Shown here: one piece after another, positions 51,955 through 59,169 of the stretch
How positions within the stretch are numbered: the stretch's first letter is position 1
Layout of the letters: the number at the start of each line of letters is the position of its first letter
Assembly (NCBI RefSeq): GCF_009758205.1
Contig: NZ_WRXN01000003.1
Coordinates: forward strand, 558,001 to 622,000
Direction of reading: 5' to 3'
DNA from: Chitinophaga tropicalis
GTDB lineage: Bacteria > Bacteroidota > Bacteroidia > Chitinophagales > Chitinophagaceae
Length of the DNA stretch: 64,000 nt
Notes under the pieces: generated by a model
The model's database searches: none
What the model saw: only the letters and a program-made list of their open reading frames with translations
What the model was told of the DNA's origin: nothing
Made by a program: the position numbers and the translations under genes

Positions 51955-51997
51955 CTCAGGAAACCGGCCCTGCCGAAGGCAGGGCCGGTTTCCTGAG
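51955..51997 (+). terminator. Very strong hairpin after the TlpA gene
   Basis: Perfect 20-base arms (51955-51974 and 51978-51997; core GGAAACCGGCCCTGCC) around a GAA loop. There is no clear T run, but stability is high. Confidence 0.88.
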
Positions 51998-52002
51998 CAA
52001 TT

Positions 52003-52010
52003 TAAATTTG
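52003..52010 (+). promoter_or_regulatory. hppD -7 promoter box
   Basis: TAAATTTG, an exact match, right after the preceding hairpin. It implies an hppD leader of about 300 bases carrying the small ORF at 52055. Confidence 0.6.
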
Positions 52011-52054
52011 TTTATTGCAACCCTAAATCCTAATATTGCATTAGTAACTATTTC

Positions 52055-52153
52055 ATGCATCTTCTGCATACATATCATATAAAATCTGATCAGCGCCACA
52101 GTAAATACTATTTCCTGATGGCTACGCTGGCCATGGATGCTGCCCGGGCTTAG
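52055..52153 (+). CDS. Candidate leader peptide upstream of hppD
   Basis: The 32-codon ATG frame starts 45 bases after an exact -7 box and ends 162 bases before hppD. It contains HTYHI and SKYYFLM, matching the hmgA leader ORF (TYHI, KYCFL) in order and spacing. The KYYFL codons sit in a hairpin (GCCA...TGGC outer pair, AAAT/ATTT inner pair, 52095-52122). A small UUCG-type hairpin follows near 52175. It may act as an aromatic amino acid sensor by ribosome stalling; that is inference. Confidence 0.5.
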   Translation: MHLLHTYHIKSDQRHSKYYFLMATLAMDAARA

Positions 52154-52315
52154 GCGCAGGTATGATATTGCCTTCGGGCGTATTCTCTTCCCATATTTAT
52201 ATCTTTTTACGTCCGGATCCAGTGGATTTACCTGCCATTACCTCAATACGTGCGTATTAATCAATTGTCATAAACCAATCTCATACACCAAAACTTTCTA
52301 AAATCCTCCATTATT

Positions 52316-53452
52316 ATGCATACTATTACAGATGCTGCCGGGTTGGCCGCTACTGCCAATGCGCAGGACTTTCTACCATTAAATGGTACTGATTATGTAG
52401 AATTCTATGTAGGCAATGCCAAACAGGCTGCCCACTATTACAAAACCGCTTTTGGTTTTCAGTCGCTCGCCTATGCAGGTCCTGAAACCGGTGTGAAAGA
52501 TCGCGCTTCCTATGTACTGGTGCAGAACAAACTCCGTTTTGTATTAACTACTCCCTTAAATGGCAATAGTGACGTGGCCCGTCATATCCAGGCCCATGGA
52601 GACGGTGTAAAAGTACTGGCCCTCTGGGTAGATGACGCCCGCTCCGCTTTTGAAGAGACCGTTAAAAGAGGCGCCAAACCATATATGGAGCCGGTAGAAG
52701 AGAAAGACGAGTTCGGTACTGTAGTACGCAGCGGTATTCATGTGTACGGTGATACTGTGCACCTGTTCGTGGAGAGAAAGAACTACAATGGCCCTTTCCT
52801 GCCTGGATATAAGGAATGGAAAACCACTTACAATCCTTCAGAAACCGGCCTGCTGTATGTAGATCACTGCGTAGGTAATGTGGGTTGGAATGAAATGAAC
52901 ACATGGGTAAAATTCTACGAAGATGTGATGGGGTTCCGCAACCTGCTGTCTTTTGATGATAAAGACATTTCAACTGAGTATTCTGCCCTGATGAGTAAAG
53001 TGATGAGCAATGGAAACGGCCGGGTGAAATTCCCGATCAATGAGCCGGCTGAAGGCAAAAAGAAATCCCAGATCGAAGAATACCTTGATTTTTATGGTGG
53101 TCCTGGTGTACAGCACGTGGCCATTGCTACCAACAATATTATACAGACCGTAACAGACCTGCAGAACAGGGGAGTAGAGTTCCTGAAAGTACCGGGTTCT
53201 TATTATGATACTCTGCTGGACAGGGTAGGACATATTGATGAAGACCTTCTGCCTTTAAAGGAACTGGGTATCCTGGTAGATAGGGATGATGAAGGCTATC
53301 TGTTACAGATCTTCACTAAACCGGTGCAGGACAGACCTACAGTTTTCTTTGAGATCATTCAGCGTAAAGGCGCTAAGTCTTTTGGTAAAGGTAATTTCAG
53401 AGCACTGTTTGAATCCATTGAAAGAGAGCAGGCGCTGCGAGGCAACCTGTAA
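52316..53452 (+). CDS. hppD: 4-hydroxyphenylpyruvate dioxygenase
   Basis: This 378-residue Fe(II) enzyme of the VOC fold turns 4-hydroxyphenylpyruvate into homogentisate, the substrate of HmgA. Iron ligands: His in LYVDHCVGNVGW, His in PGVQHVAIATN, Glu in VFFEIIQRKG. Other motifs: PLNGTDYVEFYVGNAKQAAHYYKTAFGF and RVGHIDEDLLPLKELGILVDRDDEGYLLQIFTKP. It is monocistronic with a long leader and a terminator. Confidence 0.96.
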   Translation: MHTITDAAGLAATANAQDFLPLNGTDYVEFYVGNAKQAAHYYKTAFGFQSLAYAGPETGVKDRASYVLVQNKLRFVLTTPLNGNSDVARHIQAHGDGVKVLALWVDDARSAFEETVKRGAKPYMEPVEEKDEFGTVVRSGIHVYGDTVHLFVERKNYNGPFLPGYKEWKTTYNPSETGLLYVDHCVGNVGWNEMNTWVKFYEDVMGFRNLLSFDDKDISTEYSALMSKVMSNGNGRVKFPINEPAEGKKKSQIEEYLDFYGGPGVQHVAIATNNIIQTVTDLQNRGVEFLKVPGSYYDTLLDRVGHIDEDLLPLKELGILVDRDDEGYLLQIFTKPVQDRPTVFFEIIQRKGAKSFGKGNFRALFESIEREQALRGNL

Positions 53453-53486
53453 AAACCTCTCACTCGCTATATTTTAACATATCATT

Positions 53487-53524
53487 AAAACGGCTTTAGC
53501 TACTGGCTAAAGCCGTTTTTTTTA
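53487..53524 (+). terminator. hppD terminator
   Basis: AAAACGGCTTTAGC (53487-53500) and GCTAAAGCCGTTTT (53506-53519) are perfect 14-base arms followed by T. Confidence 0.93.
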
Positions 53525-53593
53525 TTTTCTCCCACTTTAAGGGTATGCAATTCTTCAGGAATTTAAAATAATTTGCATAAGAGTTCGTTTTCT

Positions 53594-53818
53594 ATGAGAG
53601 TACAAACATTGTTGGGCGTTTTATTTGCATTAGGCGGGATATTTCAGTGCATAACAGCTATATTGATCTACCAGGGCCATCGTCATTATATTTTAAGGTT
53701 CGCAAACAGGAAGGTTGGTATGGTTATATATATTATTTTTGCACTATTACTGTTCTTCCTTGCTTATACAACATTTAATGCGCAACCTTCGCAAAGTGTT
53801 CCCGTAAGAGCGGCTTAA
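53594..53818 (+). CDS. Small two-helix membrane protein
   Basis: The protein has 74 residues from ATG at 53594. Two hydrophobic helices (TLLGVLFALGGIFQCITAIL and VGMVIYIIFALLLFFLAYTTF) with a basic loop between them (YQGHRHYILRFANRKVG) and a short polar tail. No family recognised. The L,D-transpeptidase gene starts 37 bases later, so the two may be co-transcribed. Confidence 0.6.
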   Translation: MRVQTLLGVLFALGGIFQCITAILIYQGHRHYILRFANRKVGMVIYIIFALLLFFLAYTTFNAQPSQSVPVRAA

Positions 53819-53855
53819 CAGTAATGTGAAATTGTAAAATTGTGTTAAAATATCT

Positions 53856-54611
53856 ATGAAGCAGGTCGTTTTAGCCATACTCATGCTGGTGGGAGTAGGC
53901 AGTTTGCATGCTCAGCCTCAGCAATCGTTCCTGGATAATCAGAAGATGTTTCCAAAGGTAGGCGTTGCCTACCGTGAAAAAGAGGAACAACTGAAGAAAG
54001 AATTTGAAAAGAAAGGATTAACCTACCCGGCAAAATATATTTTCCTGCGTTCCTTTAAGCTGGACAGTGAACTGGAGATCTGGGTAAAGAACAGTGTCAC
54101 CGACACTTTCCGCCTGTTTAAATCCTACCGTGTATGCACGCTTTCCGGAAAAATGGGGCCTAAACGTAAAGAGGGGGACAGACAGGTACCGGAAGGATTC
54201 TATTACATTAACGACTTCAATCCCAACAGCAACTATCATTTATCATTGGGAATCAATTATCCCAACTTTGCCGATAAGATACTCAGCGATGCCAAAAAGC
54301 CCGGAGGTGAAATCTATATTCATGGCAGTTGCCTGACCATAGGTTGTATTCCGCTGACAGACGAGTTTATTGAAGAAGTATATATCCTGGCGGTAAACGC
54401 TAAGAATGCAGGACAGGACTTTATTCCCGTACATGTATTCCCGGTAAAATTCGGCAACTTCCGCTCTATGGAGTATCTCAACAACTTCCCGAATGCTGAC
54501 AGCTCCTCCCAGAGCCTATGGGCTGATCTGAAAGGCGCTTATGAATATTTCGAAAAGAATCATAAGCTCCCTGTAGTAACTGTAGACAGCAAAGGCAAAT
54601 ACATTCTCTGA
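53856..54611 (+). CDS. L,D-transpeptidase (YkuD/YafK-like)
   Basis: The protein has 251 residues with a signal peptide at 1-19 (LVGVGSLHAQP). The YkuD catalytic motif is HGSCLTIGCIPL, with His and the nucleophilic Cys. Preceding pieces RTFxLFKSYRVCTLSGKMGPKRKEGDRQVPEGFYYI match YafK-type proteins. It would cross-link peptidoglycan or attach or release lipoproteins in the periplasm. A terminator follows. Confidence 0.92.
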   Translation: MKQVVLAILMLVGVGSLHAQPQQSFLDNQKMFPKVGVAYREKEEQLKKEFEKKGLTYPAKYIFLRSFKLDSELEIWVKNSVTDTFRLFKSYRVCTLSGKMGPKRKEGDRQVPEGFYYINDFNPNSNYHLSLGINYPNFADKILSDAKKPGGEIYIHGSCLTIGCIPLTDEFIEEVYILAVNAKNAGQDFIPVHVFPVKFGNFRSMEYLNNFPNADSSSQSLWADLKGAYEYFEKNHKLPVVTVDSKGKYIL

Positions 54612-54632
54612 TCAATCTCAACAAAATGGATA

Positions 54633-54667
54633 GAAAGGGCGTTTCGTTTATTGCGAAACGCCCTTTC
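54633..54667 (+). terminator. L,D-transpeptidase terminator
   Basis: GAAAGGGCGTTTCG (54633-54646) and CGAAACGCCCTTTC (54654-54667) are perfect 14-base arms, followed by a T-rich stretch. Confidence 0.9.
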
Positions 54668-54773
54668 ACATTTTTCCCCTTTGCTCCTTCTTTTTCTTCC
54701 ATTTAATTATTTTTTTTATGAAAAGTCAATTTTTTTTCGAAACTTGGGCTAAAGGTCAAATCAATTTACTATT

Positions 54774-55349
54774 ATGAACAGAAGAGATGCCATCCGGAAC
54801 GTTGCCATTTTGCTCGGCACCGCCATTTCCGCGTCCACGTTATCAGCCCTGGAAGGCTGTAACCCAAAGGGCCCTGACAACTATGCCCTGAAGGCGCCCG
54901 AAACGAAGAAGATCCTGGCCGAAATTGCGGAGACCATCATTCCGGAAACAACCACTCCCGGCGCAAAAGCTGCCAAAGTGGACGAGTTTATTGTGTTGAT
55001 GCTGAACGACTGCTATAAACCGGAAGATCAGCAGCTTGTACTGGACGGGCTCAAGAAGCTTAACGAAGCAAGTGATAAACAGTACAAAAAACCATTCGTT
55101 GACCTGACAGCAGAACAGAAAACAGAACTGCTTACCGCTGTAGATAAGGAAAGAGTGGACTACAATAAACGGGAGAACAAAAAGGAAGGAGATCCTGCAC
55201 ATTACTTCCAGATCCTGAAAGAACTGACCCTCACAGGTTATTTCACTTCCGAACCAGGTGCTACCAAGGCGCTTCGCTATGTACCTGTTCCGGGCAAGTT
55301 TGAAGGCTGTATCCCTTATACAAAGGGGGAAAAAGCATGGGCTGTATAA
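54774..55349 (+). CDS. Gluconate 2-dehydrogenase subunit 3-type small subunit
   Basis: The protein has 191 residues. It starts with a twin-arginine type signal (MNRRDAIRNVAILLGTAISAS), and LEGC at residues 26-29 may also allow lipidation. The mature part contains the helical subunit 3 pattern: ILAEIAETIIPETTTPGAKAAKVDEFIVLMLNDCYKPEDQQ, and LTLTGYFTSEPGATKALRYVPVPGKFEGC. Such subunits carry FAD-dependent GMC dehydrogenases through the Tat system, since the large subunits lack their own signal. Two GMC genes follow. Confidence 0.9.
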   Translation: MNRRDAIRNVAILLGTAISASTLSALEGCNPKGPDNYALKAPETKKILAEIAETIIPETTTPGAKAAKVDEFIVLMLNDCYKPEDQQLVLDGLKKLNEASDKQYKKPFVDLTAEQKTELLTAVDKERVDYNKRENKKEGDPAHYFQILKELTLTGYFTSEPGATKALRYVPVPGKFEGCIPYTKGEKAWAV

Positions 55350-55400
55350 TGCCCCCGTTATGAAGGAAGTATTAGTGTGTATCAATTAAATCAAAATTCC

Positions 55401-57098
55401 ATGAATTTGAATATCAAAGCGCAGGACCAGAATACCTACGATGCAATCGTTATAGGCTCTGGTGTAAGCGGCGGATGGGCAGCAAAGGAGCTCACAGAAA
55501 AGGGACTGAAAGTATTAATGCTGGACAGGGGTAAACCACTGGAACACGTTAAGGATTACGATACCGCAACAAAAGACCCATGGGAATTCCCTCATCGCGG
55601 CAGGATCACGGTAGATCAGCGTGAAACCCACCCTAAACTGAGCCGTGACTATCCATATAGTGAACATAACGAGAAATTCTGGATCAACGATTCCCAGAGC
55701 CCATATAATGAAGTAAAACGCTTTGACTGGTACCGTCCGGACATTGTGGGTGGTAAATCCATCATGTGGGGCCGCCAGTCTTACCGTTTGAGCGATATAG
55801 ACTTTGAAGCCAACCTGAAAGACGGGATTGCTGTTGACTGGCCTATCCGTTATAAGGACCTGGCGCCATGGTATGATTATGTTGAGAAATTTGCCGGTAT
55901 CAGCGGACAGGCAGAAGGTCTGCCTCAGCTGCCGGACGGACATTTCATGCCGGCCATGGAAATGAACTGCGTGGAGAAAGAAGTGAAGAAACGCGTAGAA
56001 GCGCAATTCAAGGAACGCAGGATCACGATGGGCCGTGTTGCCAACATTACCCAGCCGCTGCCTGGCCGTACCAACTGCCAGTACCGCAACCTGTGCAGCC
56101 GCGGATGTCCCTTCGGTGCATATTTCAGCACCCAGTCATCCACACTGCCCGCAGCAGTAGCTACCGGCAACCTGACCCTCAGACCTGACAGCATCGTGAA
56201 CTCCATCATCTATGATGAAAAACAAAGCAAAGCCACCGGCGTTCGCGTAATCGATAAGCATACCAAGCAGATGGTAGAATACTACGCGAAGATCATCTTC
56301 GTGAACGGCTCTACCCTGGGTACCACCTTCGTGCTGATGAACTCCACCTCCAGCCGTTTCCCTAACGGTCTGGGCAATGACAGCGGCGTACTGGGTAAAT
56401 ACCTGATGGACCACCACTTCCGTACAGGTGCTTCCGGTCGTATGGAAGGCTTTGATGACAAATATTTCTTCGGTCGCCGTGCCAACGGTATCTATATTCC
56501 CCGTTACCGCAACATTGGCGGTGATAAGCGCGATTACCTGCGTGGTTTCGGTTACCAGGGGGGCGCAAGCAGAAGCGGATGGTCCCGCGGTATCGCAGAA
56601 ATGGGTGTTGGTAAAGACTTTAAAGATATGCTGTCAGAACCAGGTACCTGGTCAATGGGACTGGGAGGCTTCGGAGAATGTCTGCCTTATGAAGATAACA
56701 AGGTAACACTGGATAATTCCGTGAAAGACGCCTGGGGACAACCAATCCTGAAGTTCGATGCAGAGTTCAAGGAGAACGAAATGAAGATGCGTAAGGATAT
56801 GATGAACGATGCTGCCGAAATGCTGGAAGCAGCAGGTCTGAAAGATGTACACACTTATGATGGCGGTTCTTATCCGGGTATGGCTATCCATGAAATGGGT
56901 ACCGCACGTATGGGCCGTGACCCTAAAACATCTATCCTCAATGGCTGGAACCAGGTACATTCAGTGAAGAACGTGTTTGTTACAGATGGCGCGTCCATGA
57001 CTTCAGCCGCCTGTGTGAACCCGTCTCTGACCTATATGGCCATGACCGCCAGGGCAGCAGACTATGCCGTAAAAGAACTGAAAAAAGGAAATATCTGA
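55401..57098 (+). CDS. GMC-family FAD dehydrogenase, first copy
   Basis: The protein has 565 residues from ATG at 55401. FAD-binding IVIGSGVSGGWAAKELTEKGLK, the GMC region VGGKSIMWGRQSYR, cysteines C226, C232 and C236 in NCQYRNLCSRGCPFGAY (spacing C-x5-C-x3-C), and C-terminal HEMGTARMGRDP with NPSLTYMAMTARAADYAV. The Cys spacing equals that of the [3Fe-4S] site of FAD-glucose dehydrogenase alpha subunits. No signal peptide: export probably depends on the Tat small subunit encoded 52 bases upstream. Likely oxidises a sugar or sugar alcohol in the periplasm. Confidence 0.92.
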   Translation: MNLNIKAQDQNTYDAIVIGSGVSGGWAAKELTEKGLKVLMLDRGKPLEHVKDYDTATKDPWEFPHRGRITVDQRETHPKLSRDYPYSEHNEKFWINDSQSPYNEVKRFDWYRPDIVGGKSIMWGRQSYRLSDIDFEANLKDGIAVDWPIRYKDLAPWYDYVEKFAGISGQAEGLPQLPDGHFMPAMEMNCVEKEVKKRVEAQFKERRITMGRVANITQPLPGRTNCQYRNLCSRGCPFGAYFSTQSSTLPAAVATGNLTLRPDSIVNSIIYDEKQSKATGVRVIDKHTKQMVEYYAKIIFVNGSTLGTTFVLMNSTSSRFPNGLGNDSGVLGKYLMDHHFRTGASGRMEGFDDKYFFGRRANGIYIPRYRNIGGDKRDYLRGFGYQGGASRSGWSRGIAEMGVGKDFKDMLSEPGTWSMGLGGFGECLPYEDNKVTLDNSVKDAWGQPILKFDAEFKENEMKMRKDMMNDAAEMLEAAGLKDVHTYDGGSYPGMAIHEMGTARMGRDPKTSILNGWNQVHSVKNVFVTDGASMTSAACVNPSLTYMAMTARAADYAVKELKKGNI

Positions 57099-57112
57099 TT
57101 CTCTTCCATAAC

Positions 57113-57177
57113 AAAATGACGGATGATGAAAGCTGTCAGGATATTTTTTATTCGCAGCCCCATCATTCGTCATTTTT
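57113..57177 (+). repeat. Long hairpin between the two GMC genes
   Basis: AAAATGACGGATGATG (57113-57128) pairs with CATCATTCGTCATTTT (57161-57176) over 16 positions with one G-U wobble; inner GCTG/CAGC adds to the stem. It could be a REP-like element that limits read-through or protects the upstream mRNA. Confidence 0.55.
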
Positions 57178-57194
57178 CATTTTAAGCAGATCCT

Positions 57195-58892
57195 ATGCAT
57201 CTCAACATCAGAGCAGAAAAAGAAAATACCTACGACGCTATTGTTGTAGGATCGGGCATAAGTGGAGGATGGGCAGCGAAAGAGCTGTGTGAGAAAGGCC
57301 TTAAAACATTGGTGCTTGAACGCGGCAGGAATGTAGAACATATAAAAGACTACACCACCGCAATGCTTGCTCCCTGGGAGTTTCCACACCGTTTACGGAA
57401 TACGCTGGAAGTCCGGGAAGACTATCCCATTCAGAGTCAGTGCTACGCATTTGACGAAGCTACCCAGCAATTCTGGGTAAACGATAAGGAAAACCCCTAC
57501 AACCAGGTGAAGCCCTTTAACTGGCTCAGAGGATACCAGGTAGGAGGCCGTTCCCTGATGTGGGGCCGGCAGGTATACCGCTGGAGCGATATCGACTTTG
57601 AAGCCAATGCTAAAGACGGATTCGGTACAGACTGGCCAATACGTTATAAAGACATTGCTCCCTGGTATGATTATGTGGAAACATATATTGGCATCAGCGG
57701 ACAGGCGGAAGGACTACCACAGCTACCGGACGGTAAGTTCCTGAAAGCAATGGAAATGAACTGCGTGGAAAAGCATGTTGCCGCCAGGATAAAAGAACGC
57801 TTTAACGATCGCATTATAACTATCGGCCGGGCGGCGCATGTCACCGAAAAACATAATGACAGAGGGCCCTGCCAGTTCCGTAATCTCTGCGCCAGAGGAT
57901 GCCCTTTCACCGGGTATTTCAGCAGTAATGGAGTAACATTGCCGGCAGCAGCTAAAACAGGCAACCTCACTCTGCGTCCTGATTCCATTGTACTGGAAGT
58001 CCTGTATGATGAACAGAAAGGTAAAGCCAGCGGGGTACGCATCCTGGATGCACATACCAACCAGACTGTTGATTATTATGCTAATATCATTTTCCTGAAC
58101 GCCTCTACGTTAGGTACCGCGCACATACTGTTGAATTCCGTATCCAACCGTTTCCCTAACGGCTTTGGTAACGATAGTGAACAGGTTGGGCATAACCTGA
58201 TGGACCACCACTACGGTGTAGGCGCCTGGGGAGAGTTTGAAGGGTTTGAAGACCAGTATTACAGCAGCGGCCGCCGGCCCAACGGGATTTACATTCCCCG
58301 TTTCCGTAACATCAGTGAAGCCACTAAACGTAAAGATTATGTACGTGGTTTCGGTTACCAGGGTGGAGCAGACCGTGACCGTGGATTACCATATGAAGGT
58401 ATAGGCGCCGGGCTTAAAGATGCGCTCTCTGTACCAGGCAAATGGAGCATGGGAATTGGCTCCTGGGGAGAGCACCTGCCTTATTACGAAAACAAGGTGA
58501 CACTGAATAAGAATAAAAAAGACAAGTATGGACTGCCAACCCTGGATATAGATTGCTCATTCAAAGAAAATGAACTGGCTATGCGTAAGGATATGGCGGA
58601 AAGTGCGAAAGAAATACTGGAAGCCGGCGGACTGAAGAATGTACAGACATACGATGGAATGCCGCCTCCGGGCCACTGTATCCATGAAATGGGTACAGCC
58701 CGCATGGGACGCGATCCTAAAACATCGGTACTGAACGGCTGGAACCAGGTACATGCTGCAAAGAATGTATTCGTTACAGACGGAGCATGTATGGCTTCCT
58801 CTGCCTGCCAGAACCCGTCTATCACTTATATGGCGCTGACAGCAAGAGCTTGTGATCATGCAGTAAGCGAATTGAAAAAGGGAAATCTGTAA
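57195..58892 (+). CDS. GMC-family FAD dehydrogenase, second copy
   Basis: This 565-residue protein is a paralogue of the protein encoded upstream with the same length. IVVGSGISGGWAAKELCEKGLK, VGGRSLMWGRQVYR, cysteines C226, C232, C236 in PCQFRNLCARGCPF, HEMGTARMGRDPKTS and NPSITYMALTARACDHAV. Conserved FAD and predicted Fe-S features show it is not a decaying copy. It may use another substrate or form a hetero-oligomer with the first. A cytochrome c subunit is not in the operon. A strong terminator follows. Confidence 0.92.
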   Translation: MHLNIRAEKENTYDAIVVGSGISGGWAAKELCEKGLKTLVLERGRNVEHIKDYTTAMLAPWEFPHRLRNTLEVREDYPIQSQCYAFDEATQQFWVNDKENPYNQVKPFNWLRGYQVGGRSLMWGRQVYRWSDIDFEANAKDGFGTDWPIRYKDIAPWYDYVETYIGISGQAEGLPQLPDGKFLKAMEMNCVEKHVAARIKERFNDRIITIGRAAHVTEKHNDRGPCQFRNLCARGCPFTGYFSSNGVTLPAAAKTGNLTLRPDSIVLEVLYDEQKGKASGVRILDAHTNQTVDYYANIIFLNASTLGTAHILLNSVSNRFPNGFGNDSEQVGHNLMDHHYGVGAWGEFEGFEDQYYSSGRRPNGIYIPRFRNISEATKRKDYVRGFGYQGGADRDRGLPYEGIGAGLKDALSVPGKWSMGIGSWGEHLPYYENKVTLNKNKKDKYGLPTLDIDCSFKENELAMRKDMAESAKEILEAGGLKNVQTYDGMPPPGHCIHEMGTARMGRDPKTSVLNGWNQVHAAKNVFVTDGACMASSACQNPSITYMALTARACDHAVSELKKGNL

Positions 58893-58939
58893 TCCTTTTG
58901 CTGAACTTCTTTTATCCGGCCTCTGGCCGGGCCCTCCTC

Positions 58940-58980
58940 TTAAAAAATGCTTTTGCCAGCTGGCAAAAGCATTTTTTTAA
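58940..58980 (+). terminator. Terminator of the GMC operon
   Basis: A near-perfect palindrome (core ATGCTTTTGCCA/TGGCAAAAGCAT) with A and T runs. Confidence 0.93.
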
Positions 58981-58997
58981 GCATTAATGACTGATAT

Positions 58998-59045
58998 ATA
59001 GCACGATTGTGTTATCAAGCGGCGGCCAAATGATTTATACTTTTG
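58998..59045 (+). promoter_or_regulatory. Promoter with inverted-repeat box, fibre locus 2
   Basis: ATAGCAC-GATT-GTGTTAT (58998-59015) lies 22 bases before an exact -7 box TACTTTTG (59038-59045), the same arrangement as at 15786-15833. Confidence 0.65.
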
Positions 59046-59072
59046 CGATAACGTAAGCAGATGTACGAGAAA

Positions 59073-59126
59073 AGCTTATAGCCCTATCATTGTAAACGTT
59101 TCTATACCTACCTTGTTCCGGCTATA
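59073..59126 (+). promoter_or_regulatory. Conserved 54-nt 5' leader element, copy 2
   Basis: Gap-free alignment with 15844-15897 (43 of 54 identical by my count). Here the ends TATAGCC and GGCTATA pair perfectly over seven bases, closing a loop of about 36 bases. It starts 28 bases after the -7 box, 17 bases farther than in copy 1. Confidence 0.6.
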
Positions 59127-59169
59127 ATTCAGAAACAGTATAGTTTTTTTGCATTGTAATCAACCCTAT

